From positions 1 through 49,938 of the forward strand of contig CBDBQB010000037.1 of NCBI GenBank assembly GCA_965209105.1: 49,938 nucleotides of DNA, in the 5' to 3' direction. This DNA is from JAAELZ01 sp965209105 (GTDB taxonomy: Bacteria; Pseudomonadota; Gammaproteobacteria; Arenicellales; Poriferihabitantaceae). Below the pieces are notes generated by a model that was not told where the DNA came from, did not search any database, and saw nothing but the letters and a program-made list of their open reading frames with translations. The position numbers and the translations under genes are program-made. Below are positions 1 through 8,617 of the stretch, one piece after another. Each line of letters begins with the position of its first letter. Position 1 is the stretch's first letter.

Positions 1-157
1 GGTTGTTCATGCCCGTAACGTAATGACCGTGATGCTCCATATAGTAGGCTGCAAACAACCCCACCGCCGTCAAACCCGCCAGAACGGCCAAGACTAGCCC
101 ATAGGCTACGCCGTGTTCGGTGATGGTTTTATAGACTGTTTTCTTCATGGCTGACAT
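1..157 (-). CDS. dsrP: DsrP, NrfD-like quinone-interacting membrane subunit (5' end only, runs off window)
   Basis: Only the first ~52 codons are present; the gene continues past the left edge. Translation begins MSAMKKTVYK, enters a hydrophobic segment (AYGLVLAVLAGLTAVGLFAAYYM), and reads on through HHGHYVTGMNN. The GMNN motif after the first helix is typical of the NrfD/PsrC family. DsrP is the multi-span inner-membrane subunit of the DsrMKJOP complex and exchanges electrons with quinone. It starts 9 bases after the dsrO stop, matching the usual dsrJOP order. A second possible start (Met4, at 148) lies in frame. Identity rests on the N terminus and on synteny. Confidence 0.85.
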   Translation of the reverse strand, partial: MSAMKKTVYKTITEHGVAYGLVLAVLAGLTAVGLFAAYYMEHHGHYVTGMNN

Positions 158-166
158 AAAACTTTG

Positions 167-935
167 TTAAATACCGGTGTATCGAACACCCGTATTCAAA
201 TTGAGATCTTCGCGTAATTGACGGCTTTGAACATTGGCTAGTTTCTGGCTGATTTCGCTACTCGGATCATTGAGATCACCAAACAACATCGCGCCATGTG
301 TACACGCCTCCCACACACGCTGGAATTTCATCTTTATCAATTCGGTGCGCGCACAGCGTGCAGGATTCAACACAGCCTTTACCACGCGGCTGGTGCGCGC
401 GCTGATCGCTTAAGGCTTCGTGGACGAAAGATCGCGCCTTGTAAGGGCAAGCCATCATGCAATATCGACAACCAATGCAGGTATGACGATCCACCATCAC
501 TAAACCGTCTTCGCGTTTGAACGATGCGCCGGTGGGGCAAACATCCACACAAGGCGGATTTTCGCAATGCTGGCACATGACCGGCATATTAAACTCGCGC
601 TGGGTATTGGGATCTTTAACGCTCACTTTGCGTATCCACTGCGCTTTTTGATCATCATTCGAAAGCTGCTCATCGGTACTGCCCGACCCCCAGCCATTTT
701 CAGTCTGGCAAGCCGTTACGCAATCATCACAATCGTCCGCGCAACGATTGACGTCAATGAGCAAACCCCAGCGGTTTTGATCTGTGACCGGCTCGGCATC
801 AGGTTTCGCTGCGGCACTGCTAAATAATTTAATACCGGGTGCAATGGCAACCGCCGCTGCACCCATCGACGCTGCTTTTAACAAACGCCGCTTGTTTGAA
901 TCTGTTTTGTGAAACTCAACCTTGACTTGGCTCAT
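167..935 (-). CDS. dsrO: DsrO, periplasmic ferredoxin-like iron-sulfur protein, interrupted by a one-base frameshift
   Basis: DsrO is the periplasmic iron-sulfur subunit of DsrMKJOP, passing electrons between the DsrJ cytochrome and DsrP. The N terminus has a twin-arginine signal (KRRLLK, residues ~16-21, then a hydrophobic AAAVAIAPG stretch). Several ferredoxin-type Cys clusters follow, including CQHCENPPCVDVCPTG and CIGCRYCMMACPYKAR. The first frame reads to residue ~205 (IPACV), then diverges and stops at 276. The family-like continuation EACTHGAMLFGDLNDP is in the next frame and ends at 167. Removing one G from the GGG run (CCC at 310-312 on the plus strand) joins the two frames into a single 255-residue protein. 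This is either a true inactivating mutation or a base-calling error; the two cannot be told apart here. Confidence 0.88.
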
Positions 936-946
936 AATATTTACCC

Positions 947-1324
947 CTACGATTCAGGCGTGGTGCGATGACATGAAAAACAATCCAGCTTTTGACTCAC
1001 ACGTTTGTGGCAGGATTGGCAGAACTGCTCGTCGTCCGTCACGGGTATAAACTGACCCGTATCATCTTTTGCCACATGGCAACTCACACATTCATTTAGA
1101 CTAAACTCTTCAGTACGAATCCCTAGTCGCATGGTTTTATCACGCTTATGAAATAAATACTCCATATGATTACGACGCATATCTTCCGTCGGCGCCACAC
1201 AGGCATCTAAGCTCGCCGCACGCGACCCTGGCACGACCTCCGATTTATCTTCGTATGACCAGCTCGATGCGCTGAGTAGCACCAACACGGCCACGACAGA
1301 GAGTCGCTTCATCCGGAGTATCAA
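947..1324 (-). CDS. dsrJ: DsrJ, periplasmic triheme cytochrome c
   Basis: This is a 125-residue secreted cytochrome with a hydrophobic leader near the N terminus (KRLSVVAVLVLLSASSWS). It has three heme c sites: CVSCH, CQSCH and CFSCH, all in the C-terminal half. DsrJ is the periplasmic heme subunit of the DsrMKJOP complex. The gene lies between dsrL and dsrO with short gaps, in the usual operon order. An alternative start at Met5 (position 1312) would give a more compact signal peptide. Confidence 0.9.
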   Translation of the reverse strand: MILRMKRLSVVAVLVLLSASSWSYEDKSEVVPGSRAASLDACVAPTEDMRRNHMEYLFHKRDKTMRLGIRTEEFSLNECVSCHVAKDDTGQFIPVTDDEQFCQSCHKRVSQKLDCFSCHRTTPES

Positions 1325-1357
1325 TTTTATAATTTCACGTGCAATAAAGACGCAGTC

Positions 1358-3316
1358 TTATTGACCCATCGCCATATCGATATAACCCGTCGGACAGACA
1401 TCAGAGCAAATATGACAGCCAATACATTTTGTGTAATCGGTTGCCACATAACGGCCGGTGGTTGATTCGTCTTTCTTAACCCGGAATACTGCATCTTGCG
1501 GGCAATAAATAACGCAATTGTCGCACTCAAAACACATGCCACAGCTCATGCAGCGATCCGCTTCTTCGACGGCTTGCTCTTCTTCTAAACCTTTCATCAA
1601 GGGCTTATCGTCACCCAACACATTCGCTTCGTCGGGTCCAGTGCGATCACGCGCAACCACATCAGATTTATTAAAGTGGCCTAAAAATAAGCCCTTGGCA
1701 TCAATAATTTCAAACTTCGAGCGGTCACGGAAATTATGCACCGCGAAATTCTCGCTATCGGTCCCATAGGTATCGCTACCATCGTATTGCTCAGGCGATA
1801 AGCCGGTCGCTTCTAGCTTCTCAGCAAGGTTAAAATGATGCACGTCAACCTTAGGTCGCTTAGACAGCTCTACACCCTGCAAATATTGCTCAATACCTTC
1901 GACGGCTTTTGACGCTTGGCCAATCGCAGTGGTCAGTAGGTGTGGGCGTATAATATCGCCAATCACGAAATGCCCCTCGTGCTCGGGATGGCGAAACATG
2001 GGATCAGCGTCCATCAGACCACGCTCATTTGCGTACGACTCAATGCCTTCCAAATCGGTTGTTTGGCCAATCGCAGAAACAATCAAGTCTGCTTCAATTT
2101 CAAATTCAGAACCTTCAATCGCAGTGGGTATACCGCGATCATCGACCGTGCATTTGGCCATTTTCAAGCCTGTTGCCATGCCGGCGTCATTTTGAATAAC
2201 TTCAAGCGGCATCACTTCATTTTGGATCTCAATGCCTTCATGTATTGCTTCAAGCACTTCTTGCTCGGTGGCTGTCATTTCATCTCGCGCGAATACCGCC
2301 GATAAGGTGACTTTATTGATCTTGCGTCGTTTGCCCAAGGCTGGATCTTGTGCCTCAACTTCACCGCTGCAAATTTTTTCAGGACGCTGATCTTCAGGCA
2401 GATCATCAATCATACCCAAGCGCTTAGACACGGTGACCACGTCAATTGAGGTATCACCGCCCCCCACGCACACGACGTTTCCGCCCAATGTTTGTAGCTT
2501 ACCTTTGTTATAAGCGTCTAAGTATTCAACCGCAGTGATAACATTCGGCGCATCGGCATTCTTAGCTGGTAAACCACGGCCTTTCTGACAACCAATGGCC
2601 CAAATCACTGAATCAAAATCTTTATCCAGCTGATCAACCGTCATATCAACGCCAATTTTAGTGTTGAGTTTGATTTCAATGCCACCCATATCAATGATGC
2701 GCTGGTTTTCGCCTGCCAAGGTATCGCGGGGCACACGATAGCTTGGGATACCGTAACGCATCATGCCACCTAGATCAGGTTGCATGTCAAAAACAGTCGA
2801 GGCGATACCGCGCCGACGTAAATGATAGGCCGCGCCCATACCGCCCGGGCCACCCCCAATAATCGCAACTTTTTTGTCGCCTAATTCCGGTAAATCTTCA
2901 AATTTAAGACCTGCATCCAAGGCGGTATCACCAATGTATTGCTCAACCGCGTTGATGCCGACGTAATCATCGACTTCGTTACGATTACAACCATCTTCGC
3001 AAGGTGCCGGACATACGCGCCCCATGATAGAGGGGAAAGGATTTGCCATGGTATTACGATAAAACGCATAGGCATCTCTCTCAGCATCATTGTCGGGCTT
3101 TTCAATGCCGCGCACAATTTGCAACCAACCGCGAATTTCGTGTCCTGACGGACAACTGCCTTGGCAAGGCGGCGTACGCTGGATATAAACCGGACATTGA
3201 TGCGAGGTATCTTCTCTGAATATCTGTGATTCAAAGTCAGTCGTGACGTGGTCACCGTCCTCGTATTGTCGAAAGGTATGGGTTTCTTTATCTAAGATAA
3301 CGGGTTCTGCTGCCAT
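1358..3316 (-). CDS. dsrL: DsrL, NAD(P)H:acceptor iron-sulfur flavoprotein
   Basis: DsrL (652 residues) resembles the small subunit of glutamate synthase and transfers electrons between DsrAB and NAD(H) during sulfur oxidation. Near the N terminus is a cysteine-rich region (CPVYIQRTPPCQGSCPSG, then CPAPCEDGC). An FAD-binding motif follows (IIGGGPGGMGAAYH, ~residue 150), then a nucleotide-binding motif (VCVGGGDTSID, ~285). The C-terminal ferredoxin part has two cluster sites (CMSCGMCFECDNC and CIGCHICSDVCPTG). The start at 3316 has a purine-rich ribosome site just upstream. dsrL in a dsr operon is a marker of the oxidative direction in proteobacteria. Confidence 0.95.
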   Translation of the reverse strand: MAAEPVILDKETHTFRQYEDGDHVTTDFESQIFREDTSHQCPVYIQRTPPCQGSCPSGHEIRGWLQIVRGIEKPDNDAERDAYAFYRNTMANPFPSIMGRVCPAPCEDGCNRNEVDDYVGINAVEQYIGDTALDAGLKFEDLPELGDKKVAIIGGGPGGMGAAYHLRRRGIASTVFDMQPDLGGMMRYGIPSYRVPRDTLAGENQRIIDMGGIEIKLNTKIGVDMTVDQLDKDFDSVIWAIGCQKGRGLPAKNADAPNVITAVEYLDAYNKGKLQTLGGNVVCVGGGDTSIDVVTVSKRLGMIDDLPEDQRPEKICSGEVEAQDPALGKRRKINKVTLSAVFARDEMTATEQEVLEAIHEGIEIQNEVMPLEVIQNDAGMATGLKMAKCTVDDRGIPTAIEGSEFEIEADLIVSAIGQTTDLEGIESYANERGLMDADPMFRHPEHEGHFVIGDIIRPHLLTTAIGQASKAVEGIEQYLQGVELSKRPKVDVHHFNLAEKLEATGLSPEQYDGSDTYGTDSENFAVHNFRDRSKFEIIDAKGLFLGHFNKSDVVARDRTGPDEANVLGDDKPLMKGLEEEQAVEEADRCMSCGMCFECDNCVIYCPQDAVFRVKKDESTTGRYVATDYTKCIGCHICSDVCPTGYIDMAMGQ

Positions 3317-3380
3317 GGTTATTCTCCGCTTAGGATTCTCTAATATCTATAATATAGGTGGGATGAAATCTAAACAACGT

Positions 3381-4910
3381 TTAGCTTTTCTCATCACCCT
3401 CTTCTTCAGTTTCAACAGGCGCATCACTCATAATCAGGGCGTCCCCGACTAAATGATGCACGCTGATAATCATGTCCATGCTCATATTGAAATAGGGCAA
3501 GGTTTTTGCAAATTGTGTTTTACAAATCGCGCATATGGCGGCCACATGGGTCACTTTGTCGCTTTTAACGACTTCGTTGAGCGCCTGCATTCGAGGCATC
3601 GCGCCTTTCACGCGAATTTCCATCAGATCGTCAGTGAGTAACCCGCCACCGCCACCGCAGCAAAAGGTATTTTGATTGATGGTGTCCGGCGCCATATCCA
3701 CAAAATTATTGCATGCAGCCCTAATCAAGGCGCGTGGAATATCAAACTGGCCGCCGGGCTTGTCGCCCATGCGCGAGGCGCGTGCGACGTTACAAGAATC
3801 GTGGAAAGTCAATACTTTATCGTCATTCTTAGACGGGTCGAGTTTTATTTTTCCGGCTTCGAGCAAGTCGTAGGTCAACTCACACATATGTTGCGGCACG
3901 GGATAATTAGAATCTAAATAATCAAACGGCCCCGCAAGGGTGTTCCAAAAACTATAGGCCACGCGCCACGCATGACCGCATTCGCCGTGAACGATTCGCC
4001 TAACTTTTAAATCTTGAGAAGCCTTACGAACCCGCAAGGCAACTTTTTCCATATTGTCGTAACTGCCAATGAACAAGCCAAAATTGGCTGCTTCAGAAGC
4101 GTAAGAACTCACTGTCCAATCAATCCCTGCTTCGTGGAATACTTTGGCATAACCCATCAAGCCGTCGACGTGCGGTTCAGCAAAAAAATCAGCCGATGGG
4201 GTGATGAGCAGCACTTCGGCACCGACTTTGTCCATCGCCATTGAAACCTTAACGCCCGTTTCTTCTTCGATATCTTCTTCCAAGCCCTCTAAGGTATCGA
4301 GTAATGCCGGGCCGGGGAGGCCTAGATTGTTACCAATCTTGTAGACCTTGCCGATGATTTCATTAGAGTACTTAGCGCCGTATCCAACCGTGTCGAGGAT
4401 CTCGCGACCTGCCATCGTCACTTCAGCGGTATCAATGCCGTAAGGGCAATAAACTGAGCATCGACGACATTCCGAGCATTGATGATAATAGCTGTGCCAC
4501 TCGTCCAATACGTCTTTGGTTAAGTCGCGTGCACCGACCAATTTAGGGAAATGCTTTCCTGCAAAAGTAAAATGACGTCGATAAACCGAGCGCATCAGAT
4601 CTTGACGTGCCACCGGCATGTTCTTGGGATCAGACGAACCTAAGAAATAATGACATTTGTCCGTACACGCCCCGCATTTGACGCAAATATCCATGAACAC
4701 TTGCAAGGAGCGATACTTACCCAGTAAATCGCCCATTTTACTAATCGCGCGGTCATGCCAATCGTCGACCAGTTCACCGGGGAAACCTACGCCCTCGTTG
4801 TGCTCAGGTTTGGCGACATAGGGATGGCTATGTGCCATCTTTCCCGGCTCAATTTTCGGGATCGGAACATACTGACTTAATCCGGGGATTTCGAAATCTG
4901 CTTTGGCCAT
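3381..4910 (-). CDS. dsrK: DsrK, HdrD-like iron-sulfur subunit of DsrMKJOP
   Basis: DsrK (509 residues) is the cytoplasmic catalytic subunit of the membrane complex and interacts with DsrC. It shows two ferredoxin-type sites (CVKCGACTDKCHYFLG and CSECRRCSVYCPYG). Downstream are CCG-domain features of heterodisulfide reductase subunits: HGECGHAWR, HDSCNVARASRMG, and the non-cubane cluster motif CCGGGGG. The C terminus is strongly acidic (VETEEEGDE). The gene lies 31 bases after dsrM and 64 bases before dsrL. Confidence 0.95.
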   Translation of the reverse strand: MAKADFEIPGLSQYVPIPKIEPGKMAHSHPYVAKPEHNEGVGFPGELVDDWHDRAISKMGDLLGKYRSLQVFMDICVKCGACTDKCHYFLGSSDPKNMPVARQDLMRSVYRRHFTFAGKHFPKLVGARDLTKDVLDEWHSYYHQCSECRRCSVYCPYGIDTAEVTMAGREILDTVGYGAKYSNEIIGKVYKIGNNLGLPGPALLDTLEGLEEDIEEETGVKVSMAMDKVGAEVLLITPSADFFAEPHVDGLMGYAKVFHEAGIDWTVSSYASEAANFGLFIGSYDNMEKVALRVRKASQDLKVRRIVHGECGHAWRVAYSFWNTLAGPFDYLDSNYPVPQHMCELTYDLLEAGKIKLDPSKNDDKVLTFHDSCNVARASRMGDKPGGQFDIPRALIRAACNNFVDMAPDTINQNTFCCGGGGGLLTDDLMEIRVKGAMPRMQALNEVVKSDKVTHVAAICAICKTQFAKTLPYFNMSMDMIISVHHLVGDALIMSDAPVETEEEGDEKS

Positions 4911-4941
4911 CTGAAATATTATTTATTCAATTTGAGCTGAA

Positions 4942-5667
4942 TTAAAAGCGGCTTCGCCCTTCTGCCCAAGGCGCAACATGGCGCTTTTCGCGCGGGTTGT
5001 CCGGCATATTGAGTGTGGGGCTGAAAAATATCCCCGGCGCATGAAGCATTTTGCTGATGGGGAAGATAACCATGAGGGTGATCACCAGACCTAAGTGCAG
5101 CATAATCAGCAAATCCGCGGGCAATGGAGACCAGTCAAACGTCAGCAAGCCGCGAAAAAATGCTTTGACCGCAATGATGTCTGTATGCGCAACGTAACGC
5201 ATCAGTAAACCACTGAAAGCGATCATAAATATCAACACCAGGCTTAAGTAATCTGACGGACTAGAGATATAACGCACACGATCCACAAATACGCGACGGA
5301 TAAACAGACCCAATAATCCCAGCGCCATGGCGATACCGCCATACTTCGCGACCCATTGAATCGTCTCAACCCACGACCATACCGGATCGATTGCAAATCG
5401 AATATGTCCAATCAAGGCGATCAACATGCCGTAGTGAAACAAAATACCCAGCACCCATGTCCACTTATTACCCTTAAACAAACTTTGAAAAATAGTGACT
5501 TCCCGCGCCATACGAAACACCACGCCCGTTCGGGTGATCGGTGCCGGTGTGACGGGTATTACCAAAGGAGAAGGGATACGCGCATATTGAATGATTTTTC
5601 TAGCAACGCCGACCACCAAAATGATCGTCGCGATATAAAAACCAATGGCGTAAATTGCAGTTAGCAT
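4942..5667 (-). CDS. dsrM: DsrM, membrane cytochrome b subunit of DsrMKJOP
   Basis: This is a 241-residue integral membrane protein with about five hydrophobic helices, including an N-terminal one (IYAIGFYIATIILVVGVAR) and one near the C terminus (LIMLHLGLVITLMVIFPIS). It resembles the gamma subunit of respiratory nitrate reductase and is expected to bind heme b with paired histidines in the helices (LFHYGMLIALIGHIRF, MLHLGLVITL). It transfers electrons between the quinone pool and DsrK. A 249-base gap with two inverted repeats separates it from dsrC. Confidence 0.93.
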   Translation of the reverse strand: MLTAIYAIGFYIATIILVVGVARKIIQYARIPSPLVIPVTPAPITRTGVVFRMAREVTIFQSLFKGNKWTWVLGILFHYGMLIALIGHIRFAIDPVWSWVETIQWVAKYGGIAMALGLLGLFIRRVFVDRVRYISSPSDYLSLVLIFMIAFSGLLMRYVAHTDIIAVKAFFRGLLTFDWSPLPADLLIMLHLGLVITLMVIFPISKMLHAPGIFFSPTLNMPDNPREKRHVAPWAEGRSRF

Positions 5668-5755
5668 TTATGTGAAATCAGGTCGTAAATGAAACAGCAA
5701 AATTAAACAAGAACATAATTTGGTCCTAAGTGATTTCAGAACAAATATAAATATC

Positions 5756-5788
5756 CAGAATTTCGTTCTTATATAAGTCGAAATTCTG
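5756..5788. promoter_or_regulatory. Inverted repeat in the dsrC-dsrM gap (possible RNA stem-loop)
   Basis: A perfect 10-base inverted repeat: CAGAATTTCG at 5756-5765 and CGAAATTCTG at 5779-5788, with a 13-base loop. In the minus-strand transcript it would form a stem-loop about 90 bases upstream of dsrM. There is no strong U-run after it, so it is more likely an mRNA-stabilising or processing element than an efficient terminator. Confidence 0.45.
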
Positions 5789-5847
5789 ACATGAAATAAC
5801 GATTCAGATTGCCCATGAGGGAGACAAGTTCAAGGCAGAAAAATTGA

Positions 5848-5863
5848 GTTTACACGTGTAAAC
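5848..5863. promoter_or_regulatory. Perfect 16-bp palindrome in the dsrC-dsrM gap
   Basis: GTTTACACGTGTAAAC is a perfect 16-base palindrome lying 54 bases after the dsrC stop. A gapless palindrome of this length looks more like a binding site for a dimeric regulator than an RNA hairpin, which would have no loop. Its place between dsrC and dsrMKLJOP suggests separate control of the downstream genes. This is inference only. Confidence 0.4.
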
Positions 5864-5916
5864 GATGTTTTTCTAACGCTGAAATTGTGTGCCTCAGGGG
5901 TAAGATGATTGGTTAT

Positions 5917-6249
5917 TTAGACGCAGCCGGTAGGCTTGGGTAAGCCCCCAAACTTACAGGCTTGCTTGGCAGGACCATAAGGAAACAACTGATACAAATA
6001 CTTGCTGTTACCTTTGTCCTTGCCCAATTTTTTGCCGATTGCTTTGGTCAAAACACGAACCGCAGGCGCAATTTGATACTCTTCGTAATACGAACGCAAG
6101 AAGTTAATGACTTCCCAGTGCGCGTCGCTCAATTCGATGTCGTCATCTTTCGCCATATAGGTTGCGATGTCTTCATCCCACTGACTTAAATCAGCTAAAT
6201 AGCCCTCTTCGTCAGTCTCGTATGTCTTACCGTTTAATTCGATTGCCAT
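5917..6249 (-). CDS. dsrC: DsrC, sulfur-carrier protein
   Basis: DsrC (110 residues) carries sulfur to DsrAB and delivers the trisulfide product to DsrMKJOP. The C-terminal arm has both functional cysteines, Cys98 (ACKFGG) and the penultimate Cys109 (GCV), ten residues apart on either side of a GLPKPTG stretch. This is the full DsrC signature, not the one-cysteine TusE form. The start is preceded by an AGGAG-like site (tgtaataaAGGA... / CAGGAGAA region just upstream). It follows dsrH by 76 bases. Confidence 0.97.
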   Translation of the reverse strand: MAIELNGKTYETDEEGYLADLSQWDEDIATYMAKDDDIELSDAHWEVINFLRSYYEEYQIAPAVRVLTKAIGKKLGKDKGNSKYLYQLFPYGPAKQACKFGGLPKPTGCV

Positions 6250-6325
6250 GGTATTCTCCTGTAATAAAGGATTGAAAATTAATTATGCTTTACAAGTGGA
6301 TCAGACCCACTTGCGTAAAATCTAG

Positions 6326-6628
6326 CTATAACCAGCTTTGAACTTTATCGCTCTCGGCCGCCAGCTTAACAAAGCCATCAAAACCAACGACTTCAACACC
6401 GTCGACCAGCGCATCGCTTGCAATACCACGCGCTTTAAGGTCGGGACCCAATGCATAAACTTTTGCATTAGACATGCCACTCGTCAGTGTCGCTGCTGAG
6501 GAGCCGCTTTTCATTGCGGCATAAACGCCATCTTCGATTAGAAGAACGCTATCGCCCGCTTGCAGATATCCCAGACAAACATTCAAACTGTCTGAGCTAT
6601 AGGGCGATTTATTAACTGTATGTAACAT
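6326..6628 (-). CDS. dsrH: DsrH (TusB-like) subunit of the DsrEFH sulfurtransferase
   Basis: A 100-residue protein of the DsrH/TusB family. DsrE2F2H2 relays sulfur to DsrC in the cytoplasm. The segment following the single conserved cysteine (Cys18, NVCLGYL) reads LQAGDSVLLIEDGVYAAM, typical of the family. The gene sits 10 bases after dsrF. Confidence 0.93.
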   Translation of the reverse strand: MLHTVNKSPYSSDSLNVCLGYLQAGDSVLLIEDGVYAAMKSGSSAATLTSGMSNAKVYALGPDLKARGIASDALVDGVEVVGFDGFVKLAAESDKVQSWL

Positions 6629-6638
6629 CGATTGACCC

Positions 6639-7046
6639 CTAGAAATTAAACAACACGTCTTGCGTGGCGAAGACAGCAGCTAATTCAGCGCGTGGCATCA
6701 CAATGATGGATGGCTTTTCTGCCCAATCATCATCTTCGTCTTCGTAAACCAAGGGCATCAAATCATCAACCGACAAACCACGTTCATCTAATGATTCTTG
6801 CTCAACATATAACTGGGTCACTTCATAATCGCCCAAGGCCTTGTACGTCGGTGAGAAATTCTTCATTCCCGAATCCGCCGTATCTTGCCCCTTAAGGATT
6901 TGAAATACGCCATCACCCACAAACGCCATCGAGACGTCTTGCTCAAAGGCAGCGCCAACCAAAACAACCTCAAGCCCTTCTAGGGCATAGACTGTTCCGT
7001 ACGGTGCATTACGGTTGATGTACATCATTTTTTTAGTCGTTGACAT
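6639..7046 (-). CDS. dsrF: DsrF (TusC-like) subunit of the DsrEFH sulfurtransferase
   Basis: A 135-residue DsrF/TusC-family protein, the structural partner in the DsrEFH hexamer. It opens with YINRNAPYGTVYALEGLEV and has the family segment AFVGDGVFQILKGQDT. No cysteine is present in the predicted protein, which fits its non-catalytic role. It starts 3 bases after the dsrE stop, indicating tight co-translation. Confidence 0.93.
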   Translation of the reverse strand: MSTTKKMMYINRNAPYGTVYALEGLEVVLVGAAFEQDVSMAFVGDGVFQILKGQDTADSGMKNFSPTYKALGDYEVTQLYVEQESLDERGLSVDDLMPLVYEDEDDDWAEKPSIIVMPRAELAAVFATQDVLFNF

Positions 7047-7049
7047 CGC

Positions 7050-7442
7050 CTAGTCTCCAAACTCGAGTAAACGATCAGATTGAATACCCGCTTCAATTAA
7101 CTGACCCAATCCAGAAATACGAAAACCCGGTGCGATGTTATCGGCGTCTTTACCATTGCGTTTTGATTCATCTGCGTCGGCAATACCGCGTCTTTGCGCT
7201 GCCGCGACACAAATCACCAAATCAACTTCGTGATCGGCCGCCATCGCACTCCATCGTTCAACGATATTTCGATCATCTTGCGGAGGCGTGGTTAAACGCG
7301 TGCCATTATTCACGCCATCGTGATAGAAGAATACGCGAAATATTTCGTGCCCACCGTCTAGCGCCGCTTTGGCAAAGTGGTAGGCAGTATCAGAGGCCTG
7401 ATGGTTATAAGGCCCTTCATTGACCATGATAGAAAACTTCAT
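7050..7442 (-). CDS. dsrE: DsrE (TusD-like) catalytic subunit of the DsrEFH sulfurtransferase
   Basis: A 130-residue DsrE/TusD-family protein. The sulfur-accepting cysteine is Cys78 (DLVICVAAAQRRG), which I recall as the same number used in Allochromatium vinosum DsrE. The N terminus (KFSIMVNEGPYNHQASDTAY) and the loop FFYHDGVNNG are typical of the fold. It lies 28 bases downstream of dsrB and is followed immediately by dsrF. Confidence 0.95.
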   Translation of the reverse strand: MKFSIMVNEGPYNHQASDTAYHFAKAALDGGHEIFRVFFYHDGVNNGTRLTTPPQDDRNIVERWSAMAADHEVDLVICVAAAQRRGIADADESKRNGKDADNIAPGFRISGLGQLIEAGIQSDRLLEFGD

Positions 7443-7470
7443 TTAATCTGCTCTCAAATATACAAAAACG

Positions 7471-8544
7471 TTAGAAACGGATATGGGTTGAAGAATTCAA
7501 GCTCTTACGAGCGCCGCGCCAGTTATCAATATGATATTTGGTAAAGGGTAAGTTCGTCACTTCAAAGAAACGTGGCCAGCCGATACGCTCGACCCACTCA
7601 TTGATACGCTCCCAATCACGCGCGCCTTCTTTGTATTCTTTCAAAATACGCTTAACGATTGCATTGGCTTCTGGCCAGCGAGGAGGGTTATTTGGAATAC
7701 CTGACGCAACTAATTTGTGGAAAGTCGGCTTACCACGTGCGTTAGAGTGGTTACCACCGACCCATATCGCTAATTTAGAATGCTCTGCATCATTGATCTG
7801 CATGGGCGGGCAAGGCGGGTAGCATGCGCCGCAACAAATACATTTTTTCTCGTCGACTTCAAGTGAATTTTTACCATTGACCATCGCCGGTCGAATCGCC
7901 GCAACGGGGCAACGTGCGACCACCGAAGGACGCTCACAAACGTTCGCGACTAAATCGTGGTTGATCCGCGGCGGCTTAGTGTGCTGGACATTAATCGCGA
8001 TATCGCCTTGACCACCGCAGTTAATTTGACAGCAAGACGTCGTTAAGTGAACACGATTAGGCATATTGCACTCACGGAACTCATCAATGAGTTCATCCAT
8101 CATCGATTTCACAATCCCTGAAGCGTCTGTTCCAGGAATATCGCAGTGCAACCAACCCTGCGTATGTGAAATCATCGCAACCGAGTTTCGCGTACCACCG
8201 ACGATGAAACCGGCCGATTCTAGGGCTTCAATCAAAGGCTCTACTTTCGCTTCGTCATCCACCAAAAACTCCGGCAATGAACGAATCGTAAAGTGAATGT
8301 GTCCATCCGCGTAATCATCACCGATATCACACAAAGTGCGTAAAGTGAATACATCAAGAATCCGCTGGGTACCGCATTTAACCGTCCAAAGTCGATCGCC
8401 GCTATAAGCTTCGTGCATTAAAACGCCGGGCCGCGGGTGGGTATGATACTTCCACTGGCCAAAGTTCTTGATGCTCGATGGGTGCATGTATTGGAAGCCA
8501 TCAGGACAACCTGACTCGATGGGCTCTCTCATATCTCGTGCCAT
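7471..8544 (-). CDS. dsrB: DsrB, reverse dissimilatory sulfite reductase beta subunit
   Basis: DsrB (357 residues) forms the alpha2beta2 siroheme enzyme with DsrA, which in sulfur oxidisers releases sulfite from DsrC-bound sulfur. The siroheme/cluster region includes SCCQINCGGQGD (residues ~170-180) and further Cys at NVCERP and ARCPVAA. An inserted ferredoxin domain has CICCGACYPPCP (Cys235, 238, 241, 245). DsrB lies 73 bases downstream of dsrA. The context (dsrEFH, dsrL) indicates the oxidative type. Confidence 0.97.
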   Translation of the reverse strand: MARDMREPIESGCPDGFQYMHPSSIKNFGQWKYHTHPRPGVLMHEAYSGDRLWTVKCGTQRILDVFTLRTLCDIGDDYADGHIHFTIRSLPEFLVDDEAKVEPLIEALESAGFIVGGTRNSVAMISHTQGWLHCDIPGTDASGIVKSMMDELIDEFRECNMPNRVHLTTSCCQINCGGQGDIAINVQHTKPPRINHDLVANVCERPSVVARCPVAAIRPAMVNGKNSLEVDEKKCICCGACYPPCPPMQINDAEHSKLAIWVGGNHSNARGKPTFHKLVASGIPNNPPRWPEANAIVKRILKEYKEGARDWERINEWVERIGWPRFFEVTNLPFTKYHIDNWRGARKSLNSSTHIRF

Positions 8545-8617
8545 TTTACTAATCTCCGAAGTTAAGACGCTAAAGCTAAAGAATAGCGTCTAAAAATAAT
8601 GAATTAAATAATGTGAA

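Noticed and set aside
1327..1542. 71-codon minus-strand frame between dsrJ and dsrL
   Set aside because: It overlaps the dsrL C terminus in another frame; dsrL is clearly real.
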